Shown: positions 27,484 through 36,422, counted from the first letter of the stretch. The stretch is DNA of 64,000 nucleotides from Vibrio bathopelagicus (GCF_014879975.1 NZ_CP062500.1:1860001-1924000); one strand, 5' to 3'. Made by a program: numbers and translations. The notes: generated by a model from the letters alone, not told the origin.

Positions 27484-27599
27484 ATGCTTAACTGTTTTGC
27501 GACTTTGGTTAACGCTTTATGGGACTGAGGGGTTCTAATGACAGCCTAACCTCGCGTAGCTAGCCACGCATAGGCTGTTTGTGATGACACTATCGATGC

Positions 27600-28052
27600 T
27601 TACTTGGCTACCGTCGCCTCTGACAACTTACTCAACACACCTGAGATCTTTTTGATGACTTCATCACAACCTTGGATTTGATGACGCTCCATCAGGTACG
27701 TAGGATTATTGTAAGTAAGCCAAACTTTCTTATTATCATCTTCACTCACCATGACCTTCTGAGGTAGATCAATAGCGACATCTTGAGCGCATTGCATTAA
27801 AGGAGTTCCAACCTTCGGGTTGCCAAAAATGATAACTTCGGTTGGTCGTAGTTCTAGGTTCACACTGGCCGCATTTTTTTGATGGTCAACTCTTGCAAAC
27901 AAAGTAAGCCCTTTGCTTTTCGCTATATCTTCGAAGCGATCAGCTGTATCTTTTACCGAGTAATTACTTTCATACTTAACTAGACCATCAGAAGCCGCTA
28001 CAGAAAAAGAAGCGGAAAGTGCGATAATGCCTAGTGATATTATTCTTTTCAT
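27600..28052 (-). CDS. Secreted DUF302 protein
   Basis: A 150-residue DUF302 protein with a signal peptide (MKRIISLGIIALSASFSVAA) and the family core FARVDHQKNAASVNLELRPTEVIIFGNPKVGTPLMQC. It should be periplasmic. DUF302 proteins have no settled function. Confidence 0.82.
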   Translation of the reverse strand: MKRIISLGIIALSASFSVAASDGLVKYESNYSVKDTADRFEDIAKSKGLTLFARVDHQKNAASVNLELRPTEVIIFGNPKVGTPLMQCAQDVAIDLPQKVMVSEDDNKKVWLTYNNPTYLMERHQIQGCDEVIKKISGVLSKLSEATVAK

Positions 28053-28233
28053 TCTATACCTCTACGAGTTAACTCATTCAAAACACAGTTGCCTAACGCC
28101 GAATTACAGGGCGAAACATCACTCTTATAACGCCTTTTTAGGTACTTAGTCTACGTAGACCTGTGTAATATGCGTCATCAAAAAGCCCAACCTTTAAGCT
28201 AGTTAGCACTTATGATTGTCGTGTTGTGACACC

Positions 28234-28443
28234 TTATCTGTATTTCTTCATTGAATTTTGGATAATGAGTTTTGTCCGAGTGCATAAAAAGTGTAATACC
28301 CAATAAACAAGAATGAACAGCCCGATATCAATGAGAAATAGCTTTAGGTCAAATGGGTCCGAAAAGATATTGTAGCTATACCCTAGCTGACTCATGGCAT
28401 GTCTGCTCAATAAGATAGTGACCAAAATAATGATTAAGTTCAT
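28234..28443 (-). CDS. Very small membrane protein
   Basis: A 69-residue protein with two hydrophobic stretches, residues 1-16 and 33-52, and a basic tail (RTKLIIQNSMKKYR). Unknown. Its frame is open and isolated, with an AAGGATAT sequence before the ATG, so it may be real; conservation would settle it. Confidence 0.45.
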   Translation of the reverse strand: MNLIIILVTILLSRHAMSQLGYSYNIFSDPFDLKLFLIDIGLFILVYWVLHFLCTRTKLIIQNSMKKYR

Positions 28444-28525
28444 GAATATCCTTATCGTTCGAAGACAGGCTTGTTTATAAAAACCCTTGAGACCAACACC
28501 CTGTAAATAAGATGTTTTGATGTAA

Positions 28526-28909
28526 CTAGATGCACTTTTTTAGCAATAAATCCCAATCAACTAACGACACCTGCCTTTTTTCAAAATTGACCCGGTGGTA
28601 CCCATTTTTCGTCAGTGAGGTCGCCTGAATATAGTCCCGGCCGAAAAGAGATTTTTTCAACAATAGCTTCGCGGTAATTCCATTCAAAAGAACATCTTCG
28701 CCTTCAATAGATAAGGCGCCTCTGTTATACCTTGCGGATATTGCATAGACCGCGGCCATCGTTATGATTGAAATAACGAAAGGCAATAGCTCTAAATCAG
28801 TTTTTGAAACTAAGCTAATAGCAATGGATACAATCGCATAGCTGATTGCCATTATTGAAACTAGTACCCAATACTGACCATTGTTCTTCAATGGAATTTT
28901 TCGTTTCAT
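28526..28909 (-). CDS. Membrane protein, function unknown
   Basis: A 127-residue protein: two transmembrane helices (about residues 13-33 and 41-57) followed by a soluble beta-rich part (ALSIEGEDVLLNGITAKLLLKK) like a small PH-type domain. I do not recognise the family. Confidence 0.55.
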   Translation of the reverse strand: MKRKIPLKNNGQYWVLVSIMAISYAIVSIAISLVSKTDLELLPFVISIITMAAVYAISARYNRGALSIEGEDVLLNGITAKLLLKKSLFGRDYIQATSLTKNGYHRVNFEKRQVSLVDWDLLLKKCI

Positions 28910-29048
28910 ACATACCTCATCAAACTGTAAGTCTTATCTAGAGCCGCAATAACAAGCCTGTTTCAAGAATTGAACATGTGTGGTTCTACAGAGCTGATTA
29001 ATACGAATTCATGAATAGTGAGCCATGAGTTGGGACTCACTATAGATA

Positions 29049-29540
29049 CTAACTTTTAGAAGAAAACCTGACTTTCTGAGGTATTTTTCGGTCTTTTTTA
29101 CAGATAACCACAGTGTTGGCCAATTTGTCATGCCAACCCTGTTTACGCTTATCCCAAGCGACCCAAAATATTCCAAGCCCAAATGGGATAGTCGCTAGGA
29201 TATATCCAAGGTATCTCACTATATACTGTTGAAGAGAAGGTTTATCGCCAGTGGTAGCGTCTACAATTTTTGCGGATATCGCCATTTTGCCAGGTGTTGC
29301 TTGTCGATAAAGCCAGCAAACCAAAATAGCGACGACTGGAAAGATCCAACCAAACACAAGATCTGTGAAGCCTTTGACTAACGCTTCGTTATCAAAATAT
29401 ACCCAGCCGTAAACCGAAATCAATATAGGGTATGTGATGGCACCGATTATTACAGTATCAATTAAACTCGCACCAACTCGAGGCCAAAAGCCTGAATATT
29501 CGTACAAATCACTCATTGTCGAGGGGACATCATTTTTCAT
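29049..29540 (-). CDS. RDD-family membrane protein
   Basis: A 163-residue RDD protein: YSGFWPRVGASLIDTVIIGAI gives the Arg and Asp of the name, and ATPGKMAISAKIVDATTGDKPSL the conserved middle loop. It has three or four helices. Some family members act as sodium/proton antiporters; the role here is unknown. Confidence 0.8.
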   Translation of the reverse strand: MKNDVPSTMSDLYEYSGFWPRVGASLIDTVIIGAITYPILISVYGWVYFDNEALVKGFTDLVFGWIFPVVAILVCWLYRQATPGKMAISAKIVDATTGDKPSLQQYIVRYLGYILATIPFGLGIFWVAWDKRKQGWHDKLANTVVICKKDRKIPQKVRFSSKS

Positions 29541-29697
29541 ACTATTTACTTATATAACCAACGTAAATACATGATACTTAATGCAATCGACTTCTCAATT
29601 AGTATTCAACTAGACACGTAAAGTTTGTGATTTCCGTACCGATTTATAAATCACGACAATAGTAAATCGCTCAAAAATAGGGTCAATCAAGAAAACA

Positions 29698-29745
29698 TAA
29701 CGCACGGTAAAATACCAAGCATTATGAATCTATTTTAGATAGCTA
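29698..29745 (-). repeat. Degenerate attC remnant
   Basis: TAACGCACGG and ATACCAAGCATTATGAATC keep the left tip and right arm of a VCR-type site with the centre lost. It directly adjoins the 3' end of the GNAT gene that starts at 30192. Confidence 0.5.
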
Positions 29746-30192
29746 AAGGGACTTAGTGAGAAATGCCAGAGATGAATCTACTGGATAATTTTCTAACACC
29801 ATTTGGCATTCATAACCGTGCTTTTCATAGAAAGGCTTCGCTTGAAAACTTAAGGTGTCCACCAATGAAGATGTACAGCTTTGCGATTGCGCGTACTCTT
29901 CAATGAGTTGCAAGAGTTTACCTCCTACTTGTTTCCCTCTCATTGAGTCGTCGACCCAAAGGAACCTAATCAATAGCCAGTTTCCCCAAAGATCAGCGAT
30001 AATGCCACCGACTTTGCTATCACGCTCCATGGCATAGTAACCGACTTGAGACTTGGGTATCCCCTCCAGAAATGGTGTGTTGTGCTGAATTAAACCACCT
30101 CGAACTTCGTTAATGTCCTTGTCTGATGGCTCAATATCGAGTTTGTATTCCATGCTATTCCTCGAGATCTTGTCACTAAATTGATCAGTCAT
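29743..30192 (-). CDS. GNAT-family N-acetyltransferase
   Basis: A 149-residue GNAT with motif A in DDSMRGKQVGGKLLQLIEE and motif B in AKPFYEKHGYECQMVLENYP. The acceptor is unknown. Its stop codon touches an attC remnant, so it was probably a cassette gene. Confidence 0.8.
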   Translation of the reverse strand: MTDQFSDKISRNSMEYKLDIEPSDKDINEVRGGLIQHNTPFLEGIPKSQVGYYAMERDSKVGGIIADLWGNWLLIRFLWVDDSMRGKQVGGKLLQLIEEYAQSQSCTSSLVDTLSFQAKPFYEKHGYECQMVLENYPVDSSLAFLTKSL

Positions 30193-30320
30193 ACCGAATC
30201 TACTGCATGAAAACCAACAATACTCACAACGCTGTTTTGGAGTTAAACAGCGCTAAAATTAACACTAAACACTTGTTCGTTAAACAGTTGTCAGTTAAAG
30301 AATTGCAACTTAAACAGCTG

Positions 30321-31241
30321 TTAGTTTGAATGTTTTATGTGGCTTGAAATAGATTCAAGACAACGCTTTGCTGACTCACTTACTCCAGAGAGTTGAAAGA
30401 ACCCATGGATTACCCCCAAATAAGGCTCATATCGCGCTTCAACACCTTGAGCAGCCATCGACCTATAGAGTTGCCCCCCCTCATCACGCAATGGATCAAA
30501 CTCTGCCGTAATGATCGTTGTGGTTGGAAGGCCGTGAAAGCTCGCATCCAGAAGGTTAAGTTCCGGTTCATGCAATAAACTGGACTCGCTACTTGCGTAT
30601 AATTCGAAGCCAGAAAGCAGCATGTTCGCCGTGATAATATAGTCTGACCCGTTTTCCACGTAACTGTTTGAACTGCCATTAGGATCTAACATTGGATAGA
30701 TAAGAATCTGCTGGCGCGGTAGCCACGAATCAAATTTCTTAAGCCTCAATGTCGTAGCCAAAGCTAATTGACCACCAGCACTGTCACCCACAAACACCAA
30801 ATGGTCTGTGTTGCCACCATATTTCAGCCCACACTCTTTAATGCCGAGTACAGCGTGGTATACGTCGTCGTGTGCCGCGGGGTAAGTGTGCTCTGGAGCT
30901 AGTCGATACTTAATGCAGATGACAATAGAGTTCGATTGAAGAGCAATTTGTCTCAATTGAGTATCATGAGTTTCAAAGCCACCACTGATAAAACAACCAC
31001 CGTGAAAGTACACAGTGATCGGTAAATTCGGTTCGCTCGTTGGTTTGTAAACTTTTACCTCAACGCCGTTAATGACATCTAAAAATACGCGTTCGAGTTG
31101 AGGGCTATTACCCGCTAAAACGGTACTGCCAATATAGCCAGCTCGTCTATCTTCTATGGATTGTCGTGATGGGCAAGGTTTACCATTTAATTGAAAATCT
31201 TCGACTAGCTCTTTGATGCCAGCCTCTAAATGCTTGGTCAT
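30321..31241 (-). CDS. Alpha/beta hydrolase of the hormone-sensitive lipase family
   Basis: A 306-residue esterase. The oxyanion motif is HGGCF (residues about 79-83), the nucleophile Ser lies in GDSAGG, the Asp in TAEFDPLRDEG, and the His in VIHGFFQL. It should cleave a short-chain carboxylic ester in the cytoplasm. A single gene. Confidence 0.88.
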   Translation of the reverse strand: MTKHLEAGIKELVEDFQLNGKPCPSRQSIEDRRAGYIGSTVLAGNSPQLERVFLDVINGVEVKVYKPTSEPNLPITVYFHGGCFISGGFETHDTQLRQIALQSNSIVICIKYRLAPEHTYPAAHDDVYHAVLGIKECGLKYGGNTDHLVFVGDSAGGQLALATTLRLKKFDSWLPRQQILIYPMLDPNGSSNSYVENGSDYIITANMLLSGFELYASSESSLLHEPELNLLDASFHGLPTTTIITAEFDPLRDEGGQLYRSMAAQGVEARYEPYLGVIHGFFQLSGVSESAKRCLESISSHIKHSN

Positions 31242-31329
31242 TTTTTTATTCTATGCTGAAAAAACAGCAGAATAATACACCCACACAAAAACATGTATAT
31301 CCATACAGTTGTGATGTGTGAGCTAAAAC

Positions 31330-31785
31330 TTATTTATAGAGGCAAAACTTCTTTGTAAATTCGCGTAGGGTTTCCGTGCCACCAAATAAGCATACTCCGA
31401 GATACTCTAAGTCTGCTTCTTTGGTTTGCTTAGTTCTTTGCTGTTGCTCGATGGAGCCACCTTCGATCATCGTACTCGTGAAATCGGTAAATTTGATATC
31501 ACGGTTAATGGCCTCTTCACGCATTTTTCGAAGCTTATTTGAATTGTCGGCTTTCAGAACGATGAAAGGATAATGGAATAATGGAATAATGGAATAATGG
31601 GATAAGTGAGGATGAACGCCATCGTCCATATCTTGATAGTCAACGTAACAGGCTTCACTTTCTTTCAATTGATCAGATAAACCAACACTCAAATGACCTA
31701 GCACATTCAGTGTTCTTCCCAAATCCATCTTCTTAGTTAAGACAGCAATGAATCGTTTCTGAGTTTCATCTGGCAAAGTGCTCAC
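31330..31785 (-). CDS. DUF2000 protein with an octamer-repeat insertion
   Basis: A DUF2000 protein of 151 residues. I prefer the GTG at 31785, 7 bp after GGGAG, over an upstream ATG at 31815. The family core is FIAVLTKKMDLGRTLNVLGHLSVGL, with HYPFIVLKADNSNKLRK later. Between LSHY and PFIVLK eight residues (SIIPLFHY) are encoded by a tandem 8 bp repeat (31568-31606). Because three units make 24 bp, the frame is kept; gain or loss of one unit would break the gene. Function unknown. Confidence 0.75.
   Translation of the reverse strand: MSTLPDETQKRFIAVLTKKMDLGRTLNVLGHLSVGLSDQLKESEACYVDYQDMDDGVHPHLSHYSIIPLFHYPFIVLKADNSNKLRKMREEAINRDIKFTDFTSTMIEGGSIEQQQRTKQTKEADLEYLGVCLFGGTETLREFTKKFCLYK
31568..31606. 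repeat. 8 bp tandem repeat inside the DUF2000 gene
   Basis: GGATAAT, then GGAATAAT three times, then a diverged GGGATAAG. The unit is not a multiple of three. Confidence 0.9.
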
Positions 31786-31891
31786 AACATCTCCCTTGTT
31801 CATTATCAATAACATTCGTCATCTAACGTATTATTGAGAGGTAAACAATGCAAGTGCCCTATCTTATTACACTTCAATCAGATGTCCTTGG

Positions 31892-32371
31892 TTAAGAGTC
31901 CCTTTTAACCCAAACCACATTTTCATTGGGATCTGGAACTTCAAACCAAGACCAGAACAACTCCAACATTTCAGGCGTCATTTCATACGACTTACAGTTC
32001 AACTCTGAATTGCGACTAAATGCCCTCTCGCAACAGGTTTCAAATCGAACATCCAAATAATGCACTTCACTTTTTACACCTGCATTTGATGCCCATTCAG
32101 TAAAAGCATTTCGATCGGCTTTACGCCAAAAACCGAAGTCAAAAATAACAGGAACATCGAGAGAAAAAAGTTGTGTTGCCGAGTCTTTGAATAACCCCTG
32201 TAGAATAGCTAAACGGCGGTCAAAGGTTTCACGATCCATATGCTCACCATAGAGAGGAATCATCCATTCATCTATGGAGAAACGAAAGGCGTTATGCTCT
32301 TCTGCAAGTCGTTTAGAGTACGTAGTTTTACCCGAACCAATAAAGCCACAAACGAAATAGATTTTGGTCAT
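31892..32371 (-). CDS. P-loop ATPase/kinase of the zeta-toxin/AAA_33 type
   Basis: A 159-residue P-loop protein: FVCGFIGSGKTTYSKRLAEEH carries the Walker A motif near residue 10, and VIFDFGFWRKADR the second, Walker B-like segment, with a lid region rich in Arg (FETCCERAFSRN). Relatives phosphorylate small molecules. Despite the zeta-toxin-like fold there is no antitoxin gene beside it. Confidence 0.75.
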   Translation of the reverse strand: MTKIYFVCGFIGSGKTTYSKRLAEEHNAFRFSIDEWMIPLYGEHMDRETFDRRLAILQGLFKDSATQLFSLDVPVIFDFGFWRKADRNAFTEWASNAGVKSEVHYLDVRFETCCERAFSRNSELNCKSYEMTPEMLELFWSWFEVPDPNENVVWVKRDS

Positions 32372-32451
32372 AGTTCCTCGTTAACAAACAACGTCTTTAA
32401 GATGTAAAGCTGACAATACCAAAGGAACCTTAAAAGCACAGTTATACAAAG

Positions 32452-32901
32452 CTATTCTTGTGCTTCTAATTCAGTAAAATTGGTTTTAAATGTGAATGCA
32501 TAAGGTGTGTCACCCACGTCTCTCAGGTGATCTAGTCGCTCGATAGCTTCATCAAGGCTTGGAATGTGATCAGCTTCAACCCACCAAAGAACATACGTAT
32601 CTTCAGCTAAACGATGAAACCATTCGTTTTTTCTTCGCATGAAGTCGCGATGGTGAGTTCTAAACATAAAGTTCTTTAAAGAGTCTACTGAGTCCCAAAC
32701 CGACATATTAACGATCATGTTCGGATCATCGAACGCTTTGATATTAGTCGCATCACCCGATTCATCTTTAAGACGCCAAACAAATCCCTCACTGCTTTCG
32801 GCTATGCCATTAACCAGATCTAAATTATCGACAAAATCTTTGATTTCTGGTGCATCTAAAGCGTACTTCGCTAGAGCAATATTTAACTGAGCTAATTTCA
32901 C
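32452..32901 (-). CDS. DUF3291 protein
   Basis: A 149-residue DUF3291 protein with the ferredoxin-like dimeric barrel features SVWDSVDSLKNFMFRTHHRDFMRRKNEWF and YVLWWVEADHIPSLDEAIERL. I chose the GTG at 32901, which is preceded by GGAAGAAG and gives the start KLAQLNIA; an upstream ATG adds a hydrophobic stretch foreign to the family. Function unknown; haem or quinone binding has been suggested for related folds. Confidence 0.75.
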   Translation of the reverse strand: MKLAQLNIALAKYALDAPEIKDFVDNLDLVNGIAESSEGFVWRLKDESGDATNIKAFDDPNMIVNMSVWDSVDSLKNFMFRTHHRDFMRRKNEWFHRLAEDTYVLWWVEADHIPSLDEAIERLDHLRDVGDTPYAFTFKTNFTELEAQE

Positions 32902-33036
32902 AATGCTTCTTCCTTGAATGATTATGATAAAAATGGAGAGTACTTCGATGAACAATAACCAACGTCAATCAAAGACTCGTTCTGAATCTTTACACCGTAA
33001 CATGAAAGCTAACCTAAAGTTCTTCCATTGATTTCA

Positions 33037-33858
33037 CTATGTATACTTTTCAATATATTCACCAACAAACTCGGTGGGTTCAAACAAAAGGCTAATTGGA
33101 AGTTTGAGATTCAGTTTTTCGATGTCTAAAGCTGCGGAACCATATACAGCCTCAAACTCGACCCATGTGCATTCATTAACCTTCGTTACAACTTTTGAAC
33201 CCAGTAGCAATTGTGCAAATGCGGCTGGGCTATAACCTTTAGTTTCTGCAATAAAATACTGCTTTTCTGAGGTTTGTTGTTGCGCCAACAACAAATAGAA
33301 TTTCGCAATGTCGTAAACGTGAATGTACTGGTTATAACCTAGAGATGGCATAGCCACTGGAACAGTTCGGTTAGAATACGTTTCTATAATTCGCTTTAGC
33401 TGACAATTATCACCACCGTATACCAAGCTAGGACAATAAACGATTTCCCACTTCGCTTGAATGGCATAATTTATTGTTTCCACGTCTAACTTAACAGCAT
33501 CCAAAGGTTTCAAGCTAAACTCGACCAGATCTTTGTAAGATGCATGACCGAAGAGCCAAACACCCGATGTATGTATCTTTATCGCATTCTTGTCCGCAAA
33601 TCTATCGAGCCGTTTTAGTAACTCATACTCTATATCTGCAATTTCATCTGCCGAAAACTCTGACCAATGCGGACGTGCACAATTTATAACAACATCGAAG
33701 TAACCTTCGAAATTTGAGCGTGCCTCTTTGACGTTTTTCGACAAGGGTATAACTCTTTTGTTCCTACCGTATGTGAATACTTCAAGGCCACTTTCTGCAA
33801 ATAACTTTGTTACGTGACGGCCAATATATCCATTAGCTCCTGATATCAATACTCTCAT
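33037..33858 (-). CDS. NAD(P)-dependent sugar epimerase/dehydratase-like protein
   Basis: A 273-residue extended SDR. The cofactor motif GANGYIGRH lies at residues 7-15 from the ATG at 33858, which I prefer to one at 33909 because it puts MRVLISGANGYIG at the start. The usual catalytic Tyr-x3-Lys is not clear: there is TINYAIQAKWEIVYCPS, which gives Tyr-x4-Lys. It may be a reductase or binding protein rather than a true epimerase. Confidence 0.72.
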   Translation of the reverse strand: MRVLISGANGYIGRHVTKLFAESGLEVFTYGRNKRVIPLSKNVKEARSNFEGYFDVVINCARPHWSEFSADEIADIEYELLKRLDRFADKNAIKIHTSGVWLFGHASYKDLVEFSLKPLDAVKLDVETINYAIQAKWEIVYCPSLVYGGDNCQLKRIIETYSNRTVPVAMPSLGYNQYIHVYDIAKFYLLLAQQQTSEKQYFIAETKGYSPAAFAQLLLGSKVVTKVNECTWVEFEAVYGSAALDIEKLNLKLPISLLFEPTEFVGEYIEKYT

Positions 33859-33950
33859 TCTTTCCCTGAATTTAATATCGCTGAGTCGTTCTATTCTGTG
33901 GCAAATCAAGGTATAGAAAGCACCAAAAGTAACGAATCTATATTATGTAA

Positions 33951-34304
33951 TTACCCTGCTCTAGCGCCGTTTGGCATTTCTGTTTCTGGGCAAGCTAAAC
34001 ATGGTTGTAATTTATCTTCATAGCCGATGTCGAACAACATCCCTTGAGACACTTCACCCGCCATCTTTCTTTCAGGCAAGTTCACTACAAACAAAGCTTG
34101 TTTACCCTCGAGCTCTTTCGGGTTTTCGCGCTCTTGTTTTATACCCGCCAAGATTGAGCGTTGATGATCGCCAAAATCGACTGTTAATTTCATGAGTTTG
34201 TCAGATTTAGCGACTTCAGAAACCTCTACGATTAGACCAACACGAATATCGATTTTTGCGAAATCATCGAACGTAATCTCATCTTTGATTGGAGCGTGTT
34301 CCAT
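33951..34304 (-). CDS. tRNA-binding domain protein, CsaA-like
   Basis: A 117-residue OB-fold protein of the CsaA/methionyl-tRNA synthetase C-terminal type: FAKIDIRVGLIVEVSEVAKSDKLMKLTVDFG and RSILAGIK are the core, and GMLFDIGY the late strand. CsaA proteins bind tRNA and may act as chaperones. The sequence AAAGTAACGAATCTATATTATG beside its 3' end may be an attC relic. Confidence 0.82.
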   Translation of the reverse strand: MEHAPIKDEITFDDFAKIDIRVGLIVEVSEVAKSDKLMKLTVDFGDHQRSILAGIKQERENPKELEGKQALFVVNLPERKMAGEVSQGMLFDIGYEDKLQPCLACPETEMPNGARAG

Positions 34305-34332
34305 ATTTCTATCCTCATAATAACTTAAGCCG

Positions 34333-34375
34333 AAAACGCCAAGCGTTAAGAGTCCATCATAAATTCTTTATTATC
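34333..34375 (-). repeat. Degenerate attC remnant
   Basis: AACGCCAAGCGTTAAGAG followed by TTCTTTATTAT is the right arm and edge of a VCR-type site. The left half is missing. A broken gene end (34371-34457) terminates in its edge, as a cassette gene would. Confidence 0.6.
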
Positions 34376-34457
34376 TTTTGGCACTCGCAGTGCTCAACAA
34401 TTGGTCTTTAACGAGACCGCGAGCAACTTTCTCGATTGGTGAGATAAACCAGATACT
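34371..34457 (-). pseudogene. 3' fragment of an unidentified gene (fossil cassette)
   Basis: On the minus strand 28 codons are open up to a TAA that falls inside the attC remnant: SIWFISPIEK, VARGLVKDQL, LSTASAKR. An in-frame TGA precedes it, and the neighbouring DUF1801 gene starts in front. It is most simply the end of a lost cassette gene. Confidence 0.45.
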
Positions 34458-34472
34458 TCATGATAATCAACA

Positions 34473-34877
34473 TCATGAGCCCAGCAGCGGTAAATGTTTT
34501 CGCTGGTGATAAGTTAAGGCAAGCTCTAGGCAATGTTTAATTTCAGGCTCTGGCAATGGCTCTGATAGACGTAGTTCAATGGCCCTATTTCCTTGAAACC
34601 GTAATACATCACCATGCAACTCTCGAAAGGTGTCTACCAGTTTTGTCTGGCAGTTAAAATACAAATAGTAGTTCGTGGGTGATTTCAATTTCCAGTCAAT
34701 TCGAATTGGGCTGCCAGTCTTTACGTTGTAGCTTGGTTCGCCCCATTTCAAAGACTCTTCGACTTCACCTAACTGTAAGTCCGATGATAGCTTTAGAATG
34801 AGTTCTCGTAACTCTTCTAGTCGAACTCGAGCGTTTTCTGGATACTCTTCGAAGCGATTTTTGACTACCTTTTCCAT
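34473..34877 (-). CDS. DUF1801 protein (YdhG-like)
   Basis: A 134-residue DUF1801 protein: ARVRLEELRELILKLSSDL, then VEESLKWGEPSYNVKTGSPIRIDWK, the family hallmark. Function unknown. AGGAG-like sequence (GGAGGTTTC) precedes the ATG. Confidence 0.82.
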   Translation of the reverse strand: MEKVVKNRFEEYPENARVRLEELRELILKLSSDLQLGEVEESLKWGEPSYNVKTGSPIRIDWKLKSPTNYYLYFNCQTKLVDTFRELHGDVLRFQGNRAIELRLSEPLPEPEIKHCLELALTYHQRKHLPLLGS

Positions 34878-35041
34878 TGAAACCTCCTATTCAGATAATG
34901 CCACGACCAAATCATCTAAAGTCATTGAAGCTAGATAATACATCCCACCCATACCGATAAGAAACTGACTACTGCCACTCAAACATACCTAATCAATTTG
35001 TATCTCCTGTATACATAACTCCGCATTAAGTTATGAGCCCA

Positions 35042-35542
35042 CTACCCACTGACTTTCTTAGACATATTGAAGCCAGTGATCTCGAAACCAACATCTTTGT
35101 ATAGTTTAAGTGCTCGTTCATTATGATACGCGACCCGAAGCTTTATTTGGCTGATACCAATCGTTTGTAGCTGAGCTTCCAACGCTGAAATAGATTGAGT
35201 GCCGAAACCAAGACCTCGATATTCGCTTGAAACAAAAAAGTCATAAATAAAAGTAGATTTGTCACTCACATTTATTGAGTGCCAAAGATAACCCACCAGC
35301 TTAGGCTCACCATTTATTTCTGCGTCAATACATAATAACGAATGCTCATTTCCCTCTAGCCCACTAGGGAAGCAACGGTGCAAATCCTTCTTGGCTAATT
35401 CGATTGAGACATCTAAAGAATGTCCATAGTTTTTGGCTATTTCCTGACTGTAATCGTCAATGAAATACTGACAATAAGTCGGATATTCGTCTTGGCGCAT
35501 TTCTCTGAGTACTACCATTTTGATAATTTTATCTTGATTCAA
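35042..35542 (-). CDS. GNAT-family N-acetyltransferase
   Basis: A 166-residue GNAT. Motif A is SSEYRGLGFGTQSISALE and motif B HNERALKLYKDVGFEITGF. An internal ATG nine codons in (MVVLREM) could be the start. The acceptor is unknown. An attC site lies about 20 bp upstream of its start, so it is the cassette at the low-coordinate edge of the well-preserved array. Confidence 0.82.
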   Translation of the reverse strand: MNQDKIIKMVVLREMRQDEYPTYCQYFIDDYSQEIAKNYGHSLDVSIELAKKDLHRCFPSGLEGNEHSLLCIDAEINGEPKLVGYLWHSINVSDKSTFIYDFFVSSEYRGLGFGTQSISALEAQLQTIGISQIKLRVAYHNERALKLYKDVGFEITGFNMSKKVSG

Positions 35543-35564
35543 TTTACTTATTCCTCAAAAAACA

Positions 35565-35684
35565 TGACGCCCAATTAAGCCGCTGACAACGCAATACTTA
35601 ACCTAAAGCAACGTATCATAATCACTAAAACTCAATTGGAACTGAAAATACCACGCGTTGACAGTCTGCTTGAATTGCTTGTTA
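35565..35684 (-). repeat. attC site 4
   Basis: Full site of about 120 bp, from TGACGCCCAATTAAGCCG to GAATTGCTTGTTATG, with arms GACAACGC and ACGCGTTGACAGTC. It closes the YdeI cassette. Confidence 0.9.
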
Positions 35685-35697
35685 TGCCGAATCTCAC

Positions 35698-36273
35698 CTA
35701 TTTAGGCTTCTCTTCCTGAATTAACATATTCATGTATTTTTCGAACCTCTTGATTCTAGTCTCACTTTTTTTTGCACTTATTAGCCCATAAGCAATAACA
35801 TAACGATTTGATTTCGTGAGACTCTCGTAGAACGCCTTTGCTTTAGGCTCTACTTCAAGTGCCGAAAGGAAGTCATCAGGAACATCCATTTCAATCACTA
35901 CATAAGCATTATCCCACCTTCCGTCAGCCTGTGCTGCCCGAACATGAACAAGACCTGATTCCTGCATTCGGCCTTCATTTATTAATTGTTCTACATGCTT
36001 GGTGTTCTTTTTGGACCAGTTACTCCTAGCAGTTCTAGGTGTTATACGCTGAAGGTAAGCTTGCTCATCAATAGATTTCTTTATTCCATCAATCCAACCC
36101 CAGCATAAAGTTTCTAGAACTACGTCGTTCCATGTAACGCTTTGTAGCCCTGAATTTTTCTTGAACACTTTCACCCACAATTCGCTTTCACTGGCGTGAT
36201 TAGACGCCAGCCAATCGCGGAGACTTATTGGCGTTTTAAATGTCTTAATTCTAGATGGGTCAACTTCAGGCAT
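35698..36273 (-). CDS. YdeI/OmpD-associated family protein (cassette gene)
   Basis: A 191-residue YdeI-family protein: SLRDWLASNHASESELWVKVFKKNSG, LETLCWGWIDGIKKSIDEQAYLQRITPRTARSNWSKKN, and the late DFLSALEVEPKAKAFYESLTKSNRY are the family blocks. Function is unsettled; relatives have been tied to peptide resistance. It lies between two full attC sites as a single-gene cassette. Confidence 0.85.
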   Translation of the reverse strand: MPEVDPSRIKTFKTPISLRDWLASNHASESELWVKVFKKNSGLQSVTWNDVVLETLCWGWIDGIKKSIDEQAYLQRITPRTARSNWSKKNTKHVEQLINEGRMQESGLVHVRAAQADGRWDNAYVVIEMDVPDDFLSALEVEPKAKAFYESLTKSNRYVIAYGLISAKKSETRIKRFEKYMNMLIQEEKPK

Positions 36274-36295
36274 GATTTTTGACTCCTTTTCGGCA

Positions 36296-36421
36296 TAACG
36301 CCCGCTTAAGTGGTGAGCAATGTAATACCGAAGCTCCTACATACCACCTGAAACACTAAACGCAACGCAACGCATAATGAAAATGCCACGCGTTGTGAAT
36401 CGCTCTTAAACAATTTGTTAG
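36296..36421 (-). repeat. attC site 5
   Basis: Full site from TAACGCCCGCTTAAGTGG to AACAATTTGTTAG with the right arm CACGCGTTGTGAATC. The next gene (36423-37073) ends 1-2 bp from its edge. Confidence 0.92.
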
Positions 36422-36422
36422 T

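Noticed and set aside
28080..28205. A further attC remnant near the DUF302 gene
   Set aside because: CCTAACGCCGAATTAC resembles a left tip, but no right arm is seen and the match may be chance.
31892..32371. Zeta-toxin of a toxin-antitoxin pair
   Set aside because: The fold is similar but there is no antitoxin gene, and many metabolic kinases share the P-loop pattern. No toxin-antitoxin pair was recognised in either array, although such pairs are common in Vibrio superintegrons.
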